This document shows, in pieces, positions 18,495-27,694 of a stretch of DNA of 64,000 nucleotides (position 1 is its first letter; each line of letters begins with the position of its first letter). Position numbers and translations under genes: made by a program. The stretch is taken from the NCBI GenBank assembly GCA_963710135.1, contig CAVPYY010000006.1:620001-684000 (forward strand), written 5' to 3'. Origin of the DNA: SG8-30 sp963710135. Its GTDB lineage: Bacteria > Pseudomonadota > Gammaproteobacteria > Steroidobacterales > Steroidobacteraceae. Under the pieces are notes generated by a model. It saw only the letters and a list, made by a program, of their open reading frames with translations, had not been told where the DNA came from and ran no database searches.

Positions 18495-19135
18495 GCGGCC
18501 TCCTGCCTACGCTCGACGACGGTGTTGAGGAACTTGACCGACGCCATCTCGAGGCTGTCCACGATCTGCGTGGTCTTCGACTGCAGCACCGAGTGCAGCA
18601 GCAGCAGCGGGATGGCCACGATCAGACCGAACGCGGTGGTGTTCATGGCCACCGAGATCGACGCGGACAGCAGGTCCGCCTTCTCGGCCGGGTTGGCATT
18701 CGCCACCGCCTGGAACGCCTGGATCAGGCCGATGATGGTGCCGAGCAGGCCGAGCAGCGTCGCGATGTTGGCGAAGCTGGAGAGGTAGTGCGTGCGCTTC
18801 TCCAGCCGCGGCACGACCTCCATCATGCTCTCCTCCATCGCCTTCTCGACGTCGTCACGGCGGCGCGCCGCAGCGACCCGGGCAAGGCCATAGTTGAGGA
18901 TCTGACCTATGGCGGCCTTGGACTTGCCGGCCACGCTCATCGCGCTCTTGAAGTCGCCGCGCGACAGGAAGGGCGCCACTTCGCTCCATAGCTTGCGGTT
19001 GCTGAAGGCGGCCTTTGACAGGTAGGCGTATCGCTCGATGGCGACCGCAATGCCGAGTGCCGCGACCAGGGCGATGGGGTACATGAACAGCCCCCCGTCC
19101 TGGAAAAACTTGATGATGGTTCCAAAAGTGTTCAT
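18491..19135 (-). CDS. MotA/TolQ/ExbB proton channel family protein
   Basis: 214 residues with three hydrophobic segments: about 17-35 (MYPIALVAALGIAVAIERY), about 120-142 (FANIATLLGLLGTIIGLIQAF) and about 160-182 (AMNTTAFGLIVAIPLLLLHS). The GLLGTIIGLI and ALxTTAxGLIVAIP-like motifs are diagnostic of ExbB/TolQ. It forms the pentameric inner-membrane channel around ExbD-type proteins. It is followed by the two ExbD-like genes with four-base overlaps and preceded by a small periplasmic protein gene 41 bases away. Agl-type, Tol-type or Exb-type cannot be separated from this gene alone; the TPR neighbours favour an Agl-like machine. Confidence 0.92.
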   Translation of the reverse strand: MNTFGTIIKFFQDGGLFMYPIALVAALGIAVAIERYAYLSKAAFSNRKLWSEVAPFLSRGDFKSAMSVAGKSKAAIGQILNYGLARVAAARRRDDVEKAMEESMMEVVPRLEKRTHYLSSFANIATLLGLLGTIIGLIQAFQAVANANPAEKADLLSASISVAMNTTAFGLIVAIPLLLLHSVLQSKTTQIVDSLEMASVKFLNTVVERRQEAA

Positions 19136-19176
19136 TCGTTGCTCCGTGCCTGGGAACGTCGGTTTGACATTGTCTA

Positions 19177-19617
19177 CTACTGCCGTGGCGCCGCCGTGAC
19201 CGGCGTCTCGCCCTGTGCCGCTGCCGCGCCTGCAGGCGCTTCGACGGCGTCGAAATACGTGACCTCGCGCCTAAAAACGTCTCGATCCACCGGACTGAGG
19301 ACCTCATCGAGCAGGCTGTTGGCCGGGCGGCCGGCCAGGTCCCCCAGATCCGCCTTCTTCCAGGGCACCACGTACATGACCTTGGGCAGCTCGCGGTTGC
19401 CGGTGATGGCCGTGGTTTCCAGGTCGAGCCGGTCCATGGTGCCGGCGCTGGCCGCGCGCCTCGCGGGTGCCGGGGCCGTCGCCGGTGGCGGCGCCGGCCG
19501 TGCGGGCTCGGCGGCAGCGGCCGGCGCGGCCACCGGAGCCGGGTCGGGGGCCGGCGGCTCCTGGGCCCACGCCAGCGTGGCGGTCAGCAGCAGTGGAATC
19601 AGGGTGATCGGCTTCAT
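19177..19617 (-). CDS. Pro/Ala-rich exported protein of unknown function
   Basis: 146 residues. A signal peptide (MKPITLIPLLLTATLAWAQE) precedes a Pro/Ala-rich linker (about 20-58) and a short folded-looking C-terminal part (about 60-130: MDRLDLETTAITGNRELPKV, MYVVPWKKADLGDL, DEVLSPVDRDVFRREV). The start ATG overlaps the stop of the 1058-residue TPR gene (ATGA at 19614-19617). I do not recognise a named family. Its fixed place between the TPR proteins and the ExbB motor and its linker-like composition suggest a periplasmic connector between them; this is inference. Confidence 0.75.
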   Translation of the reverse strand: MKPITLIPLLLTATLAWAQEPPAPDPAPVAAPAAAAEPARPAPPPATAPAPARRAASAGTMDRLDLETTAITGNRELPKVMYVVPWKKADLGDLAGRPANSLLDEVLSPVDRDVFRREVTYFDAVEAPAGAAAAQGETPVTAAPRQ

Positions 19618-22600
19618 TCGGTAGCTCCTGCGCTCTGCGCGACGCTGCCGGCGCGCGTGCGGACTTCGGCGATCCAGCGGGCGACGCCTGGATCCGGCTC
19701 GAGCAGCGTCGTCTGGTAGGTCTCGTACTGCTGCAGCGCGGCGGCCGGCTGCTGCAGATACAGATCCAGCAACACGCCCAGGTTCAACAGCGCCGGTCCG
19801 TACAACGGATCCGCCACCAGCGCCTCGCGGTACGCGCCTTCCGCCAGCTCGAAACGCCCGGTGTTGCGATAGGCGAGCCCGAGACCGGTCAGCCCCGGCG
19901 CCCCCACACCCGCCTCGACCGCTGCCGAGAACGCGGACTCCGCCAGCTCCCACTGGCCGGCCTCGGCGGCCACCAGCGCCTGTCCGAGGACGCCGTCCGC
20001 GCCGGCCGCCGCTGGAATCTCGCGCTTGGCATAGCGGGCCGGCTTGAGCGCGGCGAGCGCATCAAGGCTGCCACGCACGGAATCGTCGTAGAGGCCGTCG
20101 ACGGTGCGCGCGGCATTGGTCTCGTGCAGCTCGATCGCCCGCTCCTCGAACGGATACGCCTGCTCTTCGAGCAGCACGTCGTACTGCTCGACCTCGTCCG
20201 CCGTCAGGTTCGCGGGCCGTTCGGATTCCATCAGGTCCTTGGCCAGGCGCCGGTACATCTCCGCGGTGGCGTAGGTCGACGCGGTCACCACGTCCGCCAC
20301 CCCGTAATCGGCCGCCGCCTGGTAGGCCTTGAGCGCGTCTTCCAAGGCGGTGCGCTTGGCCTTCAGGGTCTTCGCCAGCGGCGCCGTCAACGCGATGGCT
20401 TCGAAGGCGACCTTCTTCGGCGCGGCGAGCTCGAGCGAGGCGCGGGCGGCCAGCAGGCGGCTCGAGTCCGTCGCGGCGGTCCCGGCGGCGCCGTGCGCGG
20501 CGATGATGTCCGTCAGCCAGCGATTGCGCGCGCCAGTATCGCCGCGCGCGCGGGCCAGATCCGCGAGCTTCTGCCGGGCCGCCATCGCGTCGTCGAGAGG
20601 CTGCGGATAACGCTCGACGAAGCGGGTCCACATCACCGCGGTCTGCGCGGCGTCCCCGCCCTGCTCGTAGAGATCCGCCGCCTGCAAGAGCGCCGCGCGT
20701 CGCACCTCCGGCGTCTCGCTCGCGGCATCGGCGATCCGGGCGAACTCCACCGCGGCCTGGAGCGGCCGTCCGGACTCGCTGTAGGCCACGGCCAGACTGC
20801 CCGGAATGTTGGCCGCCAGCTCATTGTCGGGATAGTCGCGCCGGAAGGCCTCCAGCACCGGGATGGCCCGGTCCCACTGCTTCGCCTGGATCAGCAAGGC
20901 GGCGGCGTCGTACTGGGCATTGGCCTGGATCGAGGAGCCGGGCGCTAGCAAGCCGACGCGCAGGAAGTCCTCGATGGCGCCGCCCGCATCACCCGCGACC
21001 TGCTTGGCCTCGCCCTGCTTGTACACCGCGGCCGCGAGGCGCTCGGAGATCGTGGCGCGCTCCGGATCCTGTGGCGGCATGCGCGCCAGCACCTCCGTGT
21101 AGGCGCCCTCCGCCTGCTGGAACCGGCCGAGCTCGAACTCCGCGTCCGCAGCGACGTTCCAGGCAGTCCGCAGCTGCTCCGGCGTCAGCACCGGCACGTG
21201 CACGACGGCCTGTGCGGCGACGGCGGAAGCCCGCTCCAGTTCCTTCAGATTGAACAGCTGCTGCGCCGAACGCAGCAGCATCTTGCCGGACTCCGGATGC
21301 TCCGGGAACTTGTTCGCAAACGACAGCGCGCTCTCGATGCCGGCGCGGTGCCACTGGTCACGGGCCTCGCCGGCAAGCGTCGCCTCGTGCTTCTCATACG
21401 ACACCAGCGCGGCGTAGCCGGCGGTCGCGGATCGCTCGTTGACCGGGTAGTCGTAGGCGGTGCGCTCGTACTCGAGCGCCGCGTCGCCGAAGTTGCCGCT
21501 CTCGTACAGCGTGTCGGCCAGGAGATAGTTGGTCTCCGCGGAATCCGGATCGTCCGGGAAGGAGCTCAGGTAGTCGCGGTACCAGCGCGCCGCCTCCTGG
21601 TAGTCCTGCCGCTTGCCGCTGGCCTGCGCCGTGGCGTGGTAGTGCTGGGCAACGTCCTTGAGATTCGTCTTGAGCTGCGCGGCGACCTCCGGGTGGCTCT
21701 CGCGCGTGCGGTTCAGCCAGAAACTGCCGGTGAACGCGTAGCGCTCGACAAACTCCCGCTTGCCCTGCAGCGCGAGGTCAGCAAAGCCACCCTTCAGGTA
21801 GGCCTCGATGGCGCGCGCCTGCAGCACCGGCGCGTACTCGTTGTCCGGGTCGCGGGCCGCGAACGCGCGGTAGGTATCGGCCGCGTCCGTGTAGCGCTCC
21901 TTCTCGACCATCAGGTCGCCGAGCGCCGCGTACAGCAGCCACGCGTAAGGCGTGGGGCCATGCTGGTCGAGGACCGAGCGCAGCGTATCCGCGCCCTCGA
22001 GCGCGGAGAACTGGATGGCGAGCGCCCGGAACGAGTCCGTCACCATCTCGCGATCGGCGCGCGCCAGGTCATCGGGCTGCAGCGAGCGTGAGGCGTCGCG
22101 CGGGTCGCGCAGCTTGCGGTCGAGCAGCGCCAGGAAGGAGGCGGCGCTCTCCTCCGTCTGCGACTGCTTGAACAGCGCCCAGCCGTGCTTGTAGAGCGAC
22201 TGCTCGAAGAACTCGGAGCGCTCGCCGATGCCGATCACCGAGGCGTACGCGCGCTCCGCGGACACCCAGTCCTGCGCGCTGAACAGGATCTCGCCGCGGC
22301 GGAACTGGGCTTCGTCCAGCCGTGGACTGCCGGGATAGCGCGCGACCAGGGTATCCAGGTAGCCCAGCGCCTTGTCGGGCTGGCCTTCGGCCTCCCAGGC
22401 GCGGGCCAGTTGGTAGAGCACCGCGTCGGCCCGCGGGTAATCGGGCCGCTCGGCCAGCAGGCGCGTGTAGATGTCGATCGCGGCCAGCGTCTCGCCACGA
22501 CCGGCCTGCTCGTCCGCAAGCTCGCCACGGGCGGTCTCGCCGGCCTCGAGCTCGAGGTCGCCGAGCCGGCGCAACGCCTCGGTGGTGAGTTCGGCGTCGT

Positions 22601-22790
22601 CCGACTGCAGTTCGAGGAACCCCCGGTACAGCTCGCGCGCCCGGTCGGCGTCCGGCGCCACGGTCTCGCCCTTGCGAACCTCCGGCGTCGCCCGTTTCAG
22701 GTCCTTGAGCGTTGGCTCGCGCTCGGCGGCCTGCGCCAGCACCGCCGCGGCGCCAAGCAGCACGCAAGCGAGGATGCGCAACGTGCTCAT
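19614..22790 (-). CDS. Large exported tetratricopeptide-repeat protein
   Basis: 1058 residues starting with a signal peptide (MSTLRILACVLLGAAAVLAQ). Nearly the whole protein is helical TPR-like repeats, for example YTRLLAERPDYPRADAVLYQ, YLDTLVARYPGSPRLDEAQF, WYRDYLSSFPDDPDSAETNY and GLAYRNTGRFELAEGAYREA near the C-terminus. Long periplasmic TPR proteins (AglT-like) accompany ExbB/ExbD motors in gliding and related envelope systems, where they serve as scaffolds. It overlaps the upstream TPR gene (22787-22790) and the downstream small gene by four bases each. The frame is intact over 3.2 kb, unlike many neighbours. Function beyond scaffolding is unknown. Confidence 0.87.
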   Translation of the reverse strand: MSTLRILACVLLGAAAVLAQAAEREPTLKDLKRATPEVRKGETVAPDADRARELYRGFLELQSDDAELTTEALRRLGDLELEAGETARGELADEQAGRGETLAAIDIYTRLLAERPDYPRADAVLYQLARAWEAEGQPDKALGYLDTLVARYPGSPRLDEAQFRRGEILFSAQDWVSAERAYASVIGIGERSEFFEQSLYKHGWALFKQSQTEESAASFLALLDRKLRDPRDASRSLQPDDLARADREMVTDSFRALAIQFSALEGADTLRSVLDQHGPTPYAWLLYAALGDLMVEKERYTDAADTYRAFAARDPDNEYAPVLQARAIEAYLKGGFADLALQGKREFVERYAFTGSFWLNRTRESHPEVAAQLKTNLKDVAQHYHATAQASGKRQDYQEAARWYRDYLSSFPDDPDSAETNYLLADTLYESGNFGDAALEYERTAYDYPVNERSATAGYAALVSYEKHEATLAGEARDQWHRAGIESALSFANKFPEHPESGKMLLRSAQQLFNLKELERASAVAAQAVVHVPVLTPEQLRTAWNVAADAEFELGRFQQAEGAYTEVLARMPPQDPERATISERLAAAVYKQGEAKQVAGDAGGAIEDFLRVGLLAPGSSIQANAQYDAAALLIQAKQWDRAIPVLEAFRRDYPDNELAANIPGSLAVAYSESGRPLQAAVEFARIADAASETPEVRRAALLQAADLYEQGGDAAQTAVMWTRFVERYPQPLDDAMAARQKLADLARARGDTGARNRWLTDIIAAHGAAGTAATDSSRLLAARASLELAAPKKVAFEAIALTAPLAKTLKAKRTALEDALKAYQAAADYGVADVVTASTYATAEMYRRLAKDLMESERPANLTADEVEQYDVLLEEQAYPFEERAIELHETNAARTVDGLYDDSVRGSLDALAALKPARYAKREIPAAAGADGVLGQALVAAEAGQWELAESAFSAAVEAGVGAPGLTGLGLAYRNTGRFELAEGAYREALVADPLYGPALLNLGVLLDLYLQQPAAALQQYETYQTTLLEPDPGVARWIAEVRTRAGSVAQSAGATE

Positions 22791-24691
22791 GGCGTCACCC
22801 CGGCCGCATCGGGCGCAGACTGCTGCGCGGCAACAGTCGCGCGGTCATAGAGCGTGGCGAGGGCATAGCGGGCCTGCACCGAGTACTCACGCAACCGCGC
22901 CTGCTGCTGGCGCAGCTCCGAGATGGCGAGGTTGGCCAGATAGCGGCCCTGGCGGTCGCGCATAACGGCCACCTTGATTTCCAGCTCGATCAGGCGCGGC
23001 TCCAGCGCCTCGATGCGCGCCGCATAGTCCTGGTTGCGGGCAGGAACGGCGGCCATCGCTTCCTCGACCGAGCGAAACTGGGTCCGCGCGTCGAACATCA
23101 CCGAGTCCAGCTCGCGCAATTGCCGGCGCGCCTGCCAGGCACGCACCTTGAACTCCTGCTCGAGACGCCAGGTCAGCACGCCGCGCGCGAGCCGCGCCTT
23201 CTCACGGGCTTCCTCCAACGAAGGGTCGTCACCGCGCGCAGCGAGCTCGGCATCCACCCCGTCCAGCATCGTCAGCAGACGTTGCTCGTCGACGGTGGCG
23301 AGCGCCGCCGGGTTCTGGTCGCGCACCGCGGCATCGAGCGCAGCCTGCAGCCCGTCGCGCCGGGCATCGAGAGCCTCGACGTCGATCTCCCGGACGCGGG
23401 CCTCGGCGGCCGGCAGACGTTCGTCGAAGCGCCGCTGGCGGGTCTCCACCATGTCGCGAAAGGCGGCCAGACTGCTGGTCCAGGCACGCAGATTGCGTGC
23501 GGCAAAGTCCAGCGCACGGTAGTGCTTCAGCGACTCCTGGAACTCGTGGCTGGCGAGCAGGTGATAGAGATAGCGCGACTCTGGCGCATCCGGCAGTTCG
23601 GCCAGCTGCCAGAACCAGCCCTGCTGGCTGTCGCGGTCGGCCGCAAGCACCGTATTCAGCATGTGCCCGGCCTGGATCGCCTGGATCGACTCGCCGAGGC
23701 GCACGGTCTCGGTATCGTAGGCCGCGACCGCCTGCTCGTAGTACTCGGCCGCTTGGCGATTGGCGTCGAGCTTGGCGTAGGCGTATGGCAGCGCGAGGTA
23801 GGACTCCTGCACCGCCGCGTCGAGCAAGCCGCGCCCGTGCAGCTCGGTCCACGGAATCAGCGCCTCGGCGTAACGCTCCTCGGCGGCATCGGCCCACCCG
23901 GCGCCGAGCAGCGCCTTGTTCGACTGCGGCCCGTTCAACCGCACGCGCTCAAGCGCCACACGTGCGGCCGCCGGCTTGCCGGCCTGGAGGTAGGCATAGC
24001 CAAGCGCCACGTTGGCCTTGTCCCGCAACGCCTTGAACTCCTCACGGCGGGGCTCCATCTGCCCGGCCGCATCCAGCAGGGCCAGCCCCTGCTCGGTCAG
24101 CCCCGCCCTGAAGAAGGCGACGCCGAGATTGAACTGCGCATAGGCGCGCCACTCCAGCGGACCTTCCCAGCCCGCGAGCTCCGCCGCCGCAGCCTGGTAC
24201 TCGCCGCGATACATCAGGCCCTGAGCGATCAGCAGGCGGCGCTCGGCTTCCAGCGCCGGCGGCAGCCGGTTGCCGGCATTGCGCAGCGCCCGTTCGGACT
24301 CCGCGAAGAAGCTGCGCGCATACATCACCTTGCCGAGGTGAAACCAGGCCCGGTCGCGCACGCCCTGCGGGGTCGACTCACGCGCCAGCAGACGCTCGAA
24401 GATCTCGGCCGCACGCGTGTGTTGGCCAAATGACAGATACAGGCCGCCCAGCAGCAGCTCGGCATCGTCGGCGTGCGGTTGCAGGCGGCCCTGCGCCCGA
24501 TACGCCTCCGCCCGCACGATGGATTCGAAATAGCGGTCCTGAAAGAAATAGAACAGCGTGTCGCCGTAGTGCAGGTCTTCGACCTTCACGGGTGCGAGGC
24601 GGTCGCCGTCGCCGGGCGTGGCAGCGCCGACCGCCGCCCAGGGGGCGGCGGCCAGAAGCAGGAACAGGACCGGGAGCCGCCTCGCCCTCAC
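22787..24691 (-). CDS. Exported tetratricopeptide-repeat protein with coiled-coil C-terminus
   Basis: 634 residues. A signal peptide (about 1-23, hydrophobic VLFLLLAAAPWAAVGAA) is followed by TPR-like repeats through about residue 330 (GLYLSFGQHTRAAEIFERLL, AQFNLGVAFFRAGLTEQGLA, GYAYLQAGKPAAARVALERV). The rest is highly charged and probably coiled coil (about 400-610, rich in Arg, Glu and Ala). It lies four bases after the 221-residue coiled-coil protein gene and overlaps the next TPR gene. Likely a periplasmic scaffold in the same ExbBD-linked machine. No catalytic motif is seen. Confidence 0.85.
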   Translation of the reverse strand: MRARRLPVLFLLLAAAPWAAVGAATPGDGDRLAPVKVEDLHYGDTLFYFFQDRYFESIVRAEAYRAQGRLQPHADDAELLLGGLYLSFGQHTRAAEIFERLLARESTPQGVRDRAWFHLGKVMYARSFFAESERALRNAGNRLPPALEAERRLLIAQGLMYRGEYQAAAAELAGWEGPLEWRAYAQFNLGVAFFRAGLTEQGLALLDAAGQMEPRREEFKALRDKANVALGYAYLQAGKPAAARVALERVRLNGPQSNKALLGAGWADAAEERYAEALIPWTELHGRGLLDAAVQESYLALPYAYAKLDANRQAAEYYEQAVAAYDTETVRLGESIQAIQAGHMLNTVLAADRDSQQGWFWQLAELPDAPESRYLYHLLASHEFQESLKHYRALDFAARNLRAWTSSLAAFRDMVETRQRRFDERLPAAEARVREIDVEALDARRDGLQAALDAAVRDQNPAALATVDEQRLLTMLDGVDAELAARGDDPSLEEAREKARLARGVLTWRLEQEFKVRAWQARRQLRELDSVMFDARTQFRSVEEAMAAVPARNQDYAARIEALEPRLIELEIKVAVMRDRQGRYLANLAISELRQQQARLREYSVQARYALATLYDRATVAAQQSAPDAAGVTP

Positions 24692-24695
24692 GCCG

Positions 24696-25361
24696 CTACT
24701 CCCACTCCTTGACGATGAACTCGGGTTGCAGCTTGCGCGCGCGGTCGCTGATCTTCAGCTCCACGTACTTGGCGCCGACACCCTTCTCGATCTCCAGCGT
24801 CGCACCGCGCTTGTAGTCGCGTTCGTGCGTGCCGACTCCAGTGAAGAATGCGGTCAGCTCGTGCTTGCCGGCCTTCAGGTTGCCGAGCCAGACGCGGTGC
24901 ACGCCGCCGCGGATCAAGGCGTCGACCTCGCGCTGGGTGTACAGGTAGTTGGCGACTTCCTTGCCGTCCATCTCGATCTGCACGCCATCCAGCGCGAAGA
25001 AGGTGCCGACATCCATCGAGATGAAGACCGCCACCTGCGTGTTCGCCGGGAACAGCAACTCTTCCTCGAGCATGAACAGGTCGCGATTGAGGTCGACCAC
25101 CTGCTGCTTTAGCTCCTGGACCTCGCCGTCGAGGCTCCTGAAGTCCTCCGGCGCAGCGTCCTGGGTGACGGCGTCGACAGCCGTTTCCGGCATGGTGTCC
25201 TGGGCCAGGGCGCCCAGCGCGATCACCGCCAGCGTGAGACCGAGCAGCCAGCCCCGCCAGCCGCCGAGGGTGCGCGCCGGGGCCTGCACGGCGGCGCGAC
25301 GCTTGGGGCGGGTGGCCAGGTAAGCCTGGGCAATTCCTGGGCTATCGATTGGCATGGGCAA
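24696..25361 (-). CDS. Membrane-anchored coiled-coil protein of the ExbBD/TPR cluster
   Basis: 221 residues with a hydrophobic segment at about 35-53 (WLLGLTLAVIALGALAQ), a short coiled coil at about 77-102 (LDGEVQELKQQVVDLNRDLF) and a beta-rich C-terminal domain with MDGKEVANYLYTQREVDALI and HRVWLGNLKAGKHELTAFF. The C-terminal part looks like a PEGA-type beta domain, which would be periplasmic. Homologues in similar clusters are often misnamed dihydrolipoamide acetyltransferase; no lipoyl motif is present. It starts 17 bases after the TlpA gene and four bases before the first TPR gene. The start may be Met1 or Met3. Confidence 0.75.
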   Translation of the reverse strand: MPMPIDSPGIAQAYLATRPKRRAAVQAPARTLGGWRGWLLGLTLAVIALGALAQDTMPETAVDAVTQDAAPEDFRSLDGEVQELKQQVVDLNRDLFMLEEELLFPANTQVAVFISMDVGTFFALDGVQIEMDGKEVANYLYTQREVDALIRGGVHRVWLGNLKAGKHELTAFFTGVGTHERDYKRGATLEIEKGVGAKYVELKISDRARKLQPEFIVKEWE

Positions 25362-25378
25362 TGTCCCTCTGATCGTGC

Positions 25379-25909
25379 CTATTCATCCAGCAGCATCCGC
25401 AGCTCGCCGAGCATCTGCCGCTCGCCGCGGGCGTCCAGTTCACCGTACTCGAAGCGCGCTGCGCCGACCCGGTCGACCAGCACAGTCCTGGGTAGTGATC
25501 GCAACTTGAAAGTCCGGCCGAGCGTCTTGCGCGAGTCGAGCAGTTGCGGGTAGGTCGTGCCCGTGGCCGCGGCGATAGCCGCCGCCTTGCCCGGATCGTC
25601 GTCGACGCTGATGCCGAGTACGACCAACCCTGCGTCGGCGTAGGTTGCGCGCAGGCGCTCGAAGCGCTGCATCTCGGCGCGGCAGCCGCCGCACCAGCTG
25701 GCCCAGAAGACCAGGGCCACGACCTCGCTGCGATACTCAGACAGGCGGTAGTTCTTGCCGTCGAGACCCTTCAGGGCGAAGTCGTCGACCGGCTCGCCCG
25801 CGCCGGCCTGCAGCGGCGCGCAGGCCAGGATCAGCAAAGCGATCGCGCAGGCCCAGCCGGCACCACGGCCTGCCCCAACCACCGAATTCCGCTGCCAGAA
25901 TGCCCGCAA
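25379..25909 (-). CDS. TlpA/ResA-like thioredoxin-fold protein, probable TTG start
   Basis: About 176 residues. A signal anchor (hydrophobic ACAIALLILACAPLQA) is followed by a thioredoxin fold with WCGGC as the redox motif, then SLPRTVLVDR with the cis-Pro. TlpA/ResA proteins reduce disulfides in the periplasm, often for cytochrome c maturation. The open frame reaches an ATG at 26002, but a strong hairpin (25935-25963) lies inside that extension. A TTG at 25909 has GGAGG about five bases upstream and gives a normal Arg-containing signal peptide, so I prefer it. It leads the minus-strand operon ending in the TonB-like gene, beside multihaem proteins that need haem attachment. Confidence 0.8.
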   Translation of the reverse strand: MRAFWQRNSVVGAGRGAGWACAIALLILACAPLQAGAGEPVDDFALKGLDGKNYRLSEYRSEVVALVFWASWCGGCRAEMQRFERLRATYADAGLVVLGISVDDDPGKAAAIAAATGTTYPQLLDSRKTLGRTFKLRSLPRTVLVDRVGAARFEYGELDARGERQMLGELRMLLDE

Positions 25910-25934
25910 AACCCGCCTCCATTGCGCCGAAACC

Positions 25935-25963
25935 GGCGCCGGCCCCTCGAGGGGACCGGCGCC
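25935..25963 (-). terminator. Strong inverted repeat, probable terminator after the DUF1501-like gene
   Basis: Eight-base outer arms GGCGCCGG / CCGGCGCC enclose a second self-complementary block, CCCCTCGAGGGG. It sits between the DUF1501-like stop (26055) and the preferred TlpA start (25909). On the minus strand only GGTTTCGG follows, so termination may be incomplete, leaving the TlpA operon partly linked to the cytochrome operon. Confidence 0.5.
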
Positions 25964-26054
25964 GTGTGAGCCGAATATCGAGATGTTACATAACGCTGAC
26001 ACAAGACGCGTGACAGCGGCTGCGAGCCACGTCGCAGTTCAGCGACGCGGGGCG

Positions 26055-27655
26055 TCAGGCGATGGTGCCGTTTACGATCGGGTTGAAGGCGATCAGGTTG
26101 TCCTGCAAGCCGGTCGATCCCAACCCGTTCCCCGGCAGCACCGAGGACAAACGGCCTTGTTCGCCGTGCAGGGCCAGGTAGTTGAGCACCACCGTTTCCA
26201 CCAGCAGGTTGACGTTGTTCGCCGCCGGCGTCGAGGAGGTCTCGACCGACCCGTCCGGGCGGAACCAGCCGATCTGCTGTGCTGTTCCGGGGTCCCGGTG
26301 CCGCCCGTGTACAGCTGGGCGCGGCCATTCGGGTTGTAGACCAGGAAGAACGATGCGGCGGTCTGCTGGTTGTCGCTGCTCCACATGAACTTGCCGCGGC
26401 CGTCGACGGAGTTGTCGATCTGGCCGTTGGCGGACAGCGAGCCGTCACTGAACACGTACAGCATCAGCGGCACGCCCCGGCGCGCGGCGTACTCGAGGCA
26501 GGCGCCCATGCAGCGCCCGGCGCGGAAGTCGCGCAGTTCGCCGGTCGCACGCCCCTGGCCGTGGTAGTCGTAGCCGCCCATGGTGATGGTGCCGGCGCCG
26601 GCATAGCCGTTGACGACCAGCTTCATCACCGCGGCGGTCTTGCGGAACTCGCCGTCGCTGTCGAACTCGGCGCGGGTGAAGATCCCGCCCGGTCCGACGA
26701 TTTCGGGATCGAGTTCCGGGTTGAGCGCCGACGGGTCGCCGTAGCGATCCGTGAGATCGGCCGCCTTGACGTAGTCGCAGCGCACCAGGTCCTTGATGAC
26801 GTCGTCGCGGGTGATGCCCGTGTTGACGCGGGCAAGCTTGCGATCCGAGAGACGCTGGATGGACTCCATCACCGCCACGGCGTCGTCCTGGTCGAGCAGT
26901 CCGACCAGCTTGCCGGTGTCCACCAGACCGGTGACGTCGCTGGTCCGGTCGACCTTGGTCGGACGGACCGAGGGATCGATCAGCGCCGCCGGCGCCATGG
27001 AGTTGCCGCCGGAATCGGAGCTTCGCGATCCGATCAGGGTCAGCAGCTCACCGTCGGCGCCGGCCTTGAAGATGCCGTACATCGGGTTGTGCGGGTTGTT
27101 GCCGGTGTCGTTCTCGGACCGCGCCGGGATCACCGCGCCATTGATCGAGGCCGCCGTGAGCGGATCGATCCGGTCCAGGATGCCGCGCAGGAAGGCGCTG
27201 TCCGAATGGAAGCGCAGGCCCAGCGTGTCGTCGATGAAGTCATTGGTCAGGCGCGCCGGATTCGGCGCGTTCGGCACCATGTCGCCCGGCAGGCCCAGGC
27301 GGGCGTAGCCGGAGACGTTCAGGAAGTCGAGCTGTCCGCCGCGACCGCCGACCAGCACGTTCGAGCCGGCCATGTTGGCGCCGCCCGCCAGGTCGATGCA
27401 GATGAACGGGATCTTGCCCGCGCCCTGCACGGCGATGCCGCAGCTCTGCTTCAGCGTCTGCAGGTCCGACGACAGCGCTGCCTCGGCCGCCCGCGGGTTC
27501 GCGAACAGGCTGAATACGCCGGGTGCAATGACCGTGCCGAGCCCCGTCGCCATGCCCTGGGCAATGAACTGCCGGCGGGTGACTGGCACCGGATGATCCG
27601 GGTGCCGCAGGGGTTCGTCCGGGTGGAGCGGTCCGCGCCTTTTTTTCCTGAGCAT
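26055..27655 (-). CDS. Tat-exported DUF1501-like protein (one frameshift)
   Basis: About 533 residues. A twin-arginine signal (TRRQFIAQG at 26-34) precedes a large domain with CIDLAGGANMAGSNVLVGG, ILDRIDPLTAASINGAVIP, AGTITMGGYDYHGQGR and MLYVFSDGSLSANGQID. The last two resemble the metal-site regions of the DUF1501/alkaline-phosphatase-like fold. A missing base in a C-run (plus-strand G-run 26289-26292) moves the last part, QQIGWFRPDGSVETSSTPAA onward, to another frame. Related proteins are often labelled general secretion pathway protein without basis. It follows the LamG cytochrome gene by 39 bases. Export by Tat implies folding or cofactor insertion in the cytoplasm. The reaction is unknown. 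Confidence 0.75.
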
Positions 27656-27694
27656 TTCAGTTGCCTCTTGAGCCTGTTTCCATGTCCATCCGGG

